From: Chrysochromulina parva
Lineage: Eukaryota; Haptophyta; Prymnesiales; Chrysochromulinaceae
NCBI GenBank assembly: GCA_002887195.1
Contig: PJAB01002125.1
Coordinates: forward strand, 1-10,363
Length of the DNA: 10,363 bases
Reading direction: 5' to 3'
Both the position numbers and the translations under genes were made by a program. Positions 1 through 5,363 of this stretch are shown piece after piece. Position 1 is the first letter of the stretch, and every line of letters begins with the position of its first letter. Below the pieces are notes generated by a model. The model was not told the DNA's origin. It was given only the letters and a program-made list of their open reading frames with translations, and made no database searches.

Positions 1-496
1 GAGACCCCCCCAATGGGTTCTCCCGCATCCCCCCTGTCTGGTTCCATGATGGATACCGTCCTGTAATCTGGCCCTTTCACGTTGGGTTCACAGCCGTGTA
101 ACTTTGGGCGTCACACGGCATTATGTGGGGTGGAGGGCGTCATACGTTTTAGCCTTTACGCTTACACAGATTCTACCTCGAAACGTTGTAACAAGCGGGA
201 AGCGACGGACGCGAGCACGGTGACGGTCGCGAGCAAAGCGGGACGGGGGTCGATGCGCTAAGTAATGCGCTCAGGGCGTCACACAAAAGTCGTCAACTCA
301 CGCGCACCCTACGCGCACCCAGATGAATACTTCGTAGTAGAGTAGAGTATGCAGACGCCGTTGCACCATGGTTGCACCCCACACACTCGCATTCGGGGAG
401 GAATAAAAGGTCTGCACAACTCGACCGGAGAGCAGTAACGCGTGATGACACGCTGATGGCCGTTTGACGACCGTTCCTGGCCACCTTCTTCGCGCA
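1..496. other. intergenic left edge without convincing gene
   Basis: I see no open frame here with coding character; the short frames on both strands are low-complexity and start-poor. The stretch lies 3' of the minus-strand gene ending at 497. It may include upstream DNA of a gene beyond the left edge. It contains three copies of GGGCGTCA(C/T)AC at 106-116, 135-145 and 274-284, and an 11-bp tandem pair (ACGCGCACCC plus one base) at 300-310 and 311-321. It also has a small palindrome, GCGTG-ATGA-CACGC, near 440-455. No tRNA or rRNA was recognised. Confidence 0.5.
106..284. promoter_or_regulatory. three copies of GGGCGTCA(C/T)AC motif
   Basis: GGGCGTCACAC occurs at 106-116 and 274-284, and GGGCGTCATAC at 135-145, all in the same orientation. 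The reverse complement contains TGACGC, similar to the half-site bound by bZIP factors in many eukaryotes. Clustering of an 11-mer within 180 bp suggests a regulatory region, perhaps for a gene beyond the left edge. The assignment is inferred from repetition only. Confidence 0.3.
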
Positions 497-1321
497 TCAG
501 TCTAAATTTTGGCTGTAGCCGAGCACGCCTCGAACCCAACCGCGCGCCTGATCGCGCAGCAACCACAGATTGTTACCGGCGACGCCATACTCCACGCCCG
601 GATCGTTCGCCGCAACCACGGCCAGCATCCCCACTAGCGCTGCCATGAACGAAACCACGAGCAACATGCCGCTGCTGACAGCCTCCGAATGGGTGTCCTT
701 CTGCCCCTTGGCAAGTACGGATGATTTTGCGGCTGCGTCTTGCTCAAAGAGGGACTCCGGCTTCGACTCCTCCGAGTTCGCTTTCGCCTTGGCGTCGACA
801 AGTGGACCAGTTTCGTCACGTGCGCGTTCCGTCTCGGCGCGCGCATGATCCTCCTTGGCCGCCTTATTCTTGGCTGGGTTGGCAATGCCATCAATGAACT
901 CGGCGCTGGAGTTGAAGAGTGCCCTTGGCGCTTCCACGAATACACTCGATAGCACCTTCTGAATCTCCTTCCCAATGTCTGGCGATGAGAGCGTAGGAAG
1001 GTTTACCCCTGCGGGGCCCGGGGTGCCATCAGCAGCATCGGCTGTGCGCTCAGCTATGCGAGCCGTCTCCGCCTCCGGCTCGACGCGAGCCCGCTCCTCC
1101 TCGGCACTCGCCCGCTCCTCGTTGGCTCGTGCGAGCTCCTCATCCGCTGCCTTCTTTTTGGCTTCGAGAAAAGCAGCCTCGTCGGCCCCTGCTTTTGTTA
1201 TGGTTTTGAAGAGCGCGACCGGCGACTCGACGAACACACTCGAGAGCGTTTTCCCGATTTCCTTACCGATGTCTGGCGTCTTGGGACTCTTTGGCGACTC
1301 GGGTTCCTTGAGGTCCGACAT
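497..1321 (-). CDS. hypothetical protein with duplicated 24-residue module and C-terminal membrane segment
   Basis: I do not recognise the family. The first ATG in frame gives 274 residues (MSDLKEPES...), ending with TGA; the frame extends upstream only through a GTG. Residues 16-39 and 114-137 are an internal duplication (PDIGKEI..., then LSSVFVE.P.ALF), identical at 19 of 24 positions. Each copy is followed by an Ala/Glu/Arg/Lys-rich stretch likely to be helical or coiled coil (about 44-92 and 147-186). Residues about 217-238 are a hydrophobic span (SSGMLLVVSF...), followed by a 36-residue tail. This suggests a C-terminally anchored membrane protein with a large charged cytosolic part. No signal peptide is visible. 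The N-terminus carries SPKSPKTP, a possible proline-directed phosphorylation cluster. No neighbour hints at function. The duplication and the G/C-rich third positions support real coding. Confidence 0.75.
   Translation of the reverse strand: MSDLKEPESPKSPKTPDIGKEIGKTLSSVFVESPVALFKTITKAGADEAAFLEAKKKAADEELARANEERASAEEERARVEPEAETARIAERTADAADGTPGPAGVNLPTLSSPDIGKEIQKVLSSVFVEAPRALFNSSAEFIDGIANPAKNKAAKEDHARAETERARDETGPLVDAKAKANSEESKPESLFEQDAAAKSSVLAKGQKDTHSEAVSSGMLLVVSFMAALVGMLAVVAANDPGVEYGVAGNNLWLLRDQARGWVRGVLGYSQNLD
911..982 (-). repeat. second copy of intragenic module (residues 114-137)
   Basis: This segment encodes PDIGKEIQKVLSSVFVEAPR and the following ALFN. It matches the copy at 1205-1276 at 19 of 24 residues and reads as an ancient internal duplication within the gene at 497-1321. 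Confidence 0.8.
1205..1276 (-). repeat. first copy of intragenic module (residues 16-39)
   Basis: This segment encodes PDIGKEIGKTLSSVFVESPV followed by ALFK. It is paired with the copy at 911-982. The alternation of hydrophobic and polar residues suggests an amphipathic helix, possibly a membrane- or partner-binding segment; that role is an inference. Confidence 0.8.
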
Positions 1322-1397
1322 TTCGCCGTCCACGTCTCGTTTTTTCTCTTGATTTTCAAGAAAATTCAAACACGCAACGGCCACTCAGCAGATGCAT

Positions 1398-1417
1398 GCA
1401 AGCAAGCAAGCAAGCAA
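1398..1417. repeat. (GCAA)5 microsatellite
   Basis: Five perfect GCAA units. The same tetranucleotide makes up the inverted arms of the hairpin element near 10110-10176, and a short GCAAGCAA also occurs near 1645. No inverted partner arm was found near this copy. Confidence 0.85.
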
Positions 1418-1561
1418 TGCCAAGCGGTGCGCCAAGTTCAAGCGCTTCTTTGTCCAAAAAACCTCTGCCTTACATACATTACGTACGGAGACACAACTAA
1501 TCCGACCGGAGAATACAACTTTCGTAGTAACAAAGCTCAAAGAGGCCTTTCAAAGGGTAAG

Positions 1562-1570
1562 GGTACCGGT
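1562..1570. promoter_or_regulatory. GGTACCGGT motif copy 1
   Basis: GGTACCGGT followed by AAGGG, 241 bp upstream of the ATG of the minus-strand gene at 497-1321. The identical 9-mer, in one or the other orientation, occurs upstream of the JmjC gene (5061-5069) and the EF-hand gene (7862-7870). A role as a transcription factor site is inferred from recurrence only. Confidence 0.4.
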
Positions 1571-1733
1571 AAGGGAGTCGCGCCGTCCCTGGGGCCTGGC
1601 CCTGCGCTCCGCTAAGCGCTCCGCTGGCACTCATATTAAAAAGCAAGCAATTGCCTAACGTTCTCTTATCGCCCGCATACTGTACACACAGCGACGTACT
1701 CACACGGCTCACATACATGGACATGCACTTCGG

Positions 1734-1763
1734 AACCCTATAACCCTAACCCTAACCCTAACC
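1734..1763. repeat. interstitial telomere-like repeat (CCCTAA)n
   Basis: AACCCTA, one extra T, then AACCCTAACCCTAACCCTAACC gives about four to five units of the TTAGGG-type telomere repeat, with C-strand sequence on the plus strand. The tract has unique sequence on both sides, so it is interstitial and not a chromosome end. Such tracts are known from healed breaks, telomere fusions, telomerase-mediated repair or rearranged subtelomeres. Confidence 0.85.
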
Positions 1764-1918
1764 AAAACCATGGCACACGACCGGACGATTGGCTCTTCGG
1801 ATTTCGGTCGCCAGTTCAGAATTCTAGTCCGAGAATCATATGCAGTCTTGCATGCCTTTCCCACGCGGCCCGGCCATCCCGGCTCCCTCGTCCCCGAAGC
1901 GTAGCCGTCACAATCAGT

Positions 1919-3832
1919 TCAGATGATCCACACCTTCGTGAAGTTGGCCGAGTCATCGCTGACCATCATCTTCTTCATCTTGAAGAGCTCCGGTGGAATC
2001 CCATTCTCAAAAGCATCCCTGGGCAGGATGGGCATCATCATCGTGGGCACGCCATGTAGGCTCGGCCCGCGCAGCTGGCTCATCTTCATCGGCGCGGCGC
2101 GCCTCATCTCCGGACCATCGGTGGAGGTCCCCACAGCTGAGGGCAGAGCGGGCAGCAGTGAAAGCTCGTTGCCGGTCTCGGGCAGCAGAGCACCTGGCTG
2201 CAATGCAGACGCTTCGGTCAGATGCCCCTTGCTGGTCGCCGTGTCAGCGGAGCCGCTGATGTCGGCGGCGGTGATGTCGGCGACGGCAGCGGCGGCGGGT
2301 CTGATCTCGGGATCTCCCGTGGACATGCCCACCCCCGTAGCCCACGCTGGGAGAGCGGGCAGCAGCGCACCGGCCCCGGGCAGCAGTTGACCGGCCAGCA
2401 GTGCACTGGGCAGCAGTGCAGACCTGGCGGCCAGATGCTCCTGTGTAGCAGAGCTGCTGGTGTCGGCGGCGGCAGCGGCGGCGGCGGCGGCATGCTCTTC
2501 GGCGGCAGCCATCATGACCTTCGTGACCTCAGCGTCACTGAGGGGCGCTCCGCAGCGCGTGCACACATGAGACCCTGCTTGGATTTGGGCGACGGACATT
2601 TCCCAGCTCTCCCGGTTGAAGAACACGGCATACTGGCGCAGAAAGGGCATCCCCAAGATGGACATCGGCCCGGCCATCGTCATCTCGTCGAGCGCGGAGA
2701 GCAACGGCACACAGCGGATGCCGTGCGTGTACTCGGGCATGTACACGTCGAACATTCCCATCTTGATCTTATCGGCCGTTGGAATATCGACCTCCATCTC
2801 ACCCATGTACACCCGCGGCGGGAGCACGATGTCCTGACCGCCCACGCGCAGCTCGAGGTTGGGCAGCGCGTCGAAGTGCGGTCCCGAGCACGTCTCCTGC
2901 TTCTGCAGCGTCATGAGGCAGTCGTGCTCGGCGCAGCCGGCTTCGATCGAGTGATAGAGGGTGTCGACGACCTCTTTGGGGAACGTTAGCAGCGTCGTGC
3001 CGGAGTCGATGATCGTCGCGCACGGCATGCCCGTGCCAGCTGCGGAGGGTCCGGAGCACAGCCGCGCGCCGGGCTGGCCGGGCACACCCACGTGGTCGAG
3101 AACAGCCCCCCACACATGCTCTCCGATCGTCTCAAGGGGCTTATACTCGTTGCCCACGGCAAGCATGCTCTGCATGTCGAGCCGGCCGCCGATGCCATCG
3201 CCCGTGAGCTTCGCATCACCCATGCAGAGCGTGAAGCTTTCGATCTTCATGTCCTGGAGGAAAGCCGTGTCCTTGAGCTCTGTCTTCTTGCGCTTGCCCA
3301 GGCCCATGATGCCGTCGTACGGCGCGTACTCGAAGCCGATCAATGTCTCGTTCTGGATGAGCGCGAGGCTCACCACCTCGGGATCGTTTATGGTATCCGT
3401 CGAAGACTTTGCGCCAAAGAAGCTCACCTTCTCCATCGTGTCGCGAACGGTGATGGCACCCTGTCCATACTGCAGCAAAAACACGTTGGACTCGACCTTA
3501 ATGTCGGTGGACGACTTCTCTGGCGCAAAGCGGTTGTGTGCCCGGCATGCCTCATCTCCGCAGTTTGTTGAGGTCACCGCGAGCACATATGAGCCTGTGT
3601 CGGGTACGACGGAGATGTGCTGGGGGGGACTGCCGATCCCAACGTAGGTCGTGTACACGATGCCATCATTGTTGGTGAGTGGGGTGCAGAAGTTCGGCGA
3701 TAGTCCGCCTCCTTGAGACGCAACCGAGAGCTCTGAGCCGAGAGCCATGGTCTCGATCGCCGTAGTTTTAGCTGTTTTAGCTGGCTCAAGCGCGAGTGCA
3801 GCGCATAGTGCCACCAGAACGTGCATCCCCAT
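1919..3832 (-). CDS. secreted pepsin-like aspartic protease (family A1) with long C-terminal extension
   Basis: Family A1 aspartic endopeptidases are two-lobed enzymes that cleave peptide bonds with one Asp from each lobe. The chosen ATG gives 637 residues; upstream in frame there is only a TTG. The start MGMHVLVALCAALALE resembles a signal peptide, with cleavage likely near residues 15-20, so the product probably enters the secretory pathway. The first catalytic motif DTGS is at 78-81, the flap tyrosine is Y122 (LQYGQG), YDGIMGLG is at 172-179, and the second catalytic motif DSGT is at 276-279. SILGMPFLRQY at 391-401 is the usual late-lobe motif. All key residues are intact. After the catalytic domain (to about 420) comes CTRC at 424-427, a poly-Ala run and two imperfect copies of an Ala/Leu/Pro-rich unit (about 466-515 and 537-581). 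A Met-rich segment ends the protein. The catalytic part has family-typical length; the roughly 215-residue tail is unusual. The gene is divergent from the reductase at 4108. Confidence 0.93.
   Translation of the reverse strand: MGMHVLVALCAALALEPAKTAKTTAIETMALGSELSVASQGGGLSPNFCTPLTNNDGIVYTTYVGIGSPPQHISVVPDTGSYVLAVTSTNCGDEACRAHNRFAPEKSSTDIKVESNVFLLQYGQGAITVRDTMEKVSFFGAKSSTDTINDPEVVSLALIQNETLIGFEYAPYDGIMGLGKRKKTELKDTAFLQDMKIESFTLCMGDAKLTGDGIGGRLDMQSMLAVGNEYKPLETIGEHVWGAVLDHVGVPGQPGARLCSGPSAAGTGMPCATIIDSGTTLLTFPKEVVDTLYHSIEAGCAEHDCLMTLQKQETCSGPHFDALPNLELRVGGQDIVLPPRVYMGEMEVDIPTADKIKMGMFDVYMPEYTHGIRCVPLLSALDEMTMAGPMSILGMPFLRQYAVFFNRESWEMSVAQIQAGSHVCTRCGAPLSDAEVTKVMMAAAEEHAAAAAAAAADTSSSATQEHLAARSALLPSALLAGQLLPGAGALLPALPAWATGVGMSTGDPEIRPAAAAVADITAADISGSADTATSKGHLTEASALQPGALLPETGNELSLLPALPSAVGTSTDGPEMRRAAPMKMSQLRGPSLHGVPTMMMPILPRDAFENGIPPELFKMKKMMVSDDSANFTKVWII
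2084..2452 (-). repeat. two imperfect tail repeats in the aspartic protease
   Basis: Residues about 466-515 and 537-581 share the order HL..(A)SAL.P.ALL, then LLPALP, then G..ST.(D)GPE.R.AA. This indicates a tandem intragenic duplication of about 50 residues in the C-terminal extension. The composition, with Ala, Leu, Pro and Gly, suggests a flexible linker or wall/scale-associated tail and not a folded domain; that role is inferred. Confidence 0.65.
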
Positions 3833-4107
3833 TTGGCTAGTGTTTCTTGAGACCAAATAAGGAAATGGGAGACGTCAAATTAGTGACGAGGAAAGTTTGT
3901 TAAGCAGTGTTAACATAGGGCGCTGTGTCGTACTAACATTCCGTCGGTTGTTTCAGCACATCGCCTTGTTGAGCTCCCGAAACCACGTGGCAACCAGACA
4001 CAGCAGGTCCACGAAAACACAGAGTGCGACCAGGGGTCAAGCCCTTCGCGCATCGGAAAAACCGCGCGGAGACGAGGGCCACGCTGACCTTCACGGCCCA
4101 AGAGGGC
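3833..4107. promoter_or_regulatory. shared upstream region of divergent protease and reductase genes
   Basis: The 275 bp between the two start codons must contain both core promoters unless an upstream exon exists. It includes CGTCA at 3873-3877 and TGACG at 3884-3888, an inverted pair separated by AATTAG and 41 bp upstream of the protease ATG. TGACG is the half-site typical of bZIP factors. AT-rich stretches lie on the protease side. No clear TATA box was identified. Any role in coordinated expression of the two genes is inferred from layout. Confidence 0.5.
3873..3888. promoter_or_regulatory. inverted CGTCA-N6-TGACG pair
   Basis: Two TGACG half-sites in inverted orientation, separated by six bases. 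TGACG(T) is the core bound by CREB/TGA-type bZIP proteins in other eukaryotes. Position close to the protease start makes regulation plausible but untested. Confidence 0.35.
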
Positions 4108-4986
4108 ATGGATCTCGGCAAGACCTTCACGGCCACGGTCTTCCTCGCGTGCAACTGTGCGTTCGCCTTCTTCCTCTTCAAAATTGTGCCTGTGGTGATG
4201 ACGGGGCACGATCCCTCGCTTGTGCGTACGATAATCTACTCCATCCTCGGCACTGGCCTGATGCAAGTGACGATGCATTTCACGGGTCTGGGCGCGGCGC
4301 CGACGGGCAAGTTCGCGAAGGGTGCATTCGCAATTCCAGTCGGTCTCCCAGTCGGCCTCGCGTGGTGGACGATGGAGCAACCTGCCTTCCTCGTGTCCGT
4401 CGTATCACTCCTCGTCTTCTTCGACAGTGGGGAACGCTTCCATCCTGGAGTCGTCTTCGTCTGCATGTTCGCGACGCACTACTTGCAGCGCGCGTACATC
4501 TACCCGTGGCTCTCCCGGGGCCAGCCCTATCCACTGCATGCGTGGTCGATGGCCCTCCTCTTCTGCGCGGCGAACGGGACCGCGCAGGCCAATGAGCTCC
4601 TCTACGGCAGCATGCGGGACGCTCCGCTGAGCGTGCTGTATGCTCCGAACGCGATTCTCGGCTATGCGCTCTTCGCCTTTGGCATGGCGGCCAACATCCA
4701 CTCGGACTACATTCTGCGTACGCTGCGCCAGCCAGGCGAGACGGCATACAAGATCCCGCGTGGTGGCCTGTTCGAGTACGTGTCGGGGGCTCACTTTGTG
4801 GGTGAGATCATCGAGTGGATTGGCTTTGCGACCGCGACGGGCTTCGTTTCGGCGCCCGCCGCCTTTGCGGCCTTCAATGTGATGGGCATCGGCACGCGAG
4901 CGATCGCAACGCATGAGTGGAGCGTTTCCTATTTCGGCGACAAGTACCCCCAGGGGCGCAAGCGCCTGATCCCGCTCGTCTGGTGA
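4108..4986 (+). CDS. 3-oxo-5-alpha-steroid 4-dehydrogenase (steroid 5-alpha-reductase, SRD5A/DET2 type)
   Basis: Members of this family reduce the delta-4 double bond of 3-oxo-steroids with NADPH in the endoplasmic reticulum membrane; plant DET2 does so in brassinosteroid synthesis. The first ATG gives 292 residues, slightly longer than the usual 255-260. The frame is open for at least 28 codons upstream without another ATG, so a longer or spliced N-terminus cannot be excluded. Hydrophobic spans at about 9-30, 40-60, 92-106, 111-125, 181-193 and 226-262 fit a multi-pass protein. WWTMEQPAF at 86-94 matches the W..(Q/M)E.P segment carrying the catalytic Glu of the family (here E90). HYLQRAYIYP at 124-133, GGLFEYVSGAHFVGEIIEW at 219-237 and HEWSVSYFGDKYPQGRK at 269-285 are the conserved cofactor- and substrate-pocket motifs. 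The FEYVS..(H/N)F.GEI.EW form favours SRD5A1/2/DET2 over the related enoyl-CoA reductases. The real substrate in this organism is unknown. Confidence 0.93.
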   Translation: MDLGKTFTATVFLACNCAFAFFLFKIVPVVMTGHDPSLVRTIIYSILGTGLMQVTMHFTGLGAAPTGKFAKGAFAIPVGLPVGLAWWTMEQPAFLVSVVSLLVFFDSGERFHPGVVFVCMFATHYLQRAYIYPWLSRGQPYPLHAWSMALLFCAANGTAQANELLYGSMRDAPLSVLYAPNAILGYALFAFGMAANIHSDYILRTLRQPGETAYKIPRGGLFEYVSGAHFVGEIIEWIGFATATGFVSAPAAFAAFNVMGIGTRAIATHEWSVSYFGDKYPQGRKRLIPLVW

Positions 4987-5060
4987 GTGTGTCAGATGAC
5001 ACCTTGGGCTTTTCGCGCATTTTCGGTTTATTTTGAATTTTCGTCGGGACTCCTCACTCC

Positions 5061-5069
5061 ACCGGTACC
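5061..5069. promoter_or_regulatory. GGTACCGGT motif copy 2 (reverse orientation)
   Basis: ACCGGTACC on the plus strand is the exact reverse complement of GGTACCGGT. It lies 75 bp after the reductase stop and about 295 bp before the JmjC start, so it could belong to either transcription unit. Confidence 0.35.
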
Positions 5070-5214
5070 AAAAATTTACTGGCGAGTCTTTCTTCTGCGC
5101 CTTCCACGGTCTGTGTCTCCACGGGACCGGCGGTTGTGCGTCTTGCCAAAATGGCGAATTAACGTGAACGTGGCGAGTCTTCTCCATGTTTCACGTCTCG
5201 AAGAGTCTTCACAG

Positions 5215-5228
5215 CCAATGGTTATAAT
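5215..5228 (+). promoter_or_regulatory. possible CCAAT/TATA-like core promoter
   Basis: CCAAT is followed three bases later by TATAAT in an otherwise GC-rich stretch, about 140 bp upstream of the JmjC ATG. The two motifs are closer together than in typical animal promoters, so this may be chance. Confidence 0.2.
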
Positions 5229-5301
5229 TCGACACCCAAGACACCGGACCGGCGTACAACGGATGCGGTTACCACTAGCTCGGGACCCCTGAACACCTTT
5301 C

Positions 5302-5331
5302 TTCAAGTTCAAGTTCAAGTTCAAGTTCAAG
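5302..5331. repeat. (TTCAAG)5 hexanucleotide repeat in the JmjC leader
   Basis: Five perfect TTCAAG units end 32 bp before the ATG at 5364. The tract probably lies in the 5' leader or core promoter of the JmjC gene. It is length-variable in principle and pyrimidine/purine mixed, with no ATG inside. Confidence 0.85.
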
Positions 5332-5363
5332 TTTTCTTCACACACTCTTCACACGAGGTTTCG

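Larger units (their letters stand above)
1322..1918. other. intergenic region upstream of the 497-1321 gene and downstream of the protease
   Basis: No convincing gene is present. Going right from the start codon of the minus-strand gene, the region holds a (GCAA)5 tract at 1398-1417. GGTACCGGT lies at 1562-1570, flanked by two GGTAAGGG copies. A 10-bp direct repeat GCGCTCCGCT occurs at 1604-1613 and 1616-1625, and a telomere-like CCCTAA tract at 1734-1763. It should contain the promoter of the left gene and the 3' untranslated region of the protease gene. Confidence 0.6.
4987..5363. other. intergenic region between reductase and JmjC gene
   Basis: These 377 bp hold the reductase 3' untranslated region and the JmjC gene promoter and leader. 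Visible items are ACCGGTACC at 5061-5069, two copies of TGGCGAGTCTT at 5080-5090 and 5171-5181, and CCAAT at 5215-5219 followed by TATAAT near 5223-5228. A (TTCAAG)5 tract lies at 5302-5331. No gene is seen. Confidence 0.6.

Noticed and set aside
1398..1652. GCAA tract at 1398-1417 and GCAAGCAA near 1645 as the two ends of a second hairpin element
   Set aside because: Both are in the same orientation, so they cannot pair, and no flanking duplication was seen.
2222..3571. Long plus-strand frames opposite the aspartic protease
   Set aside because: They are antisense shadows of a clearly coding minus-strand gene with intact catalytic motifs; their composition follows its GC-rich third positions.
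4405..5187. 260-residue minus-strand frame opposite the reductase
   Set aside because: It is antisense to a clear SRD5A gene, is Arg/His-rich and has no recognisable domain.
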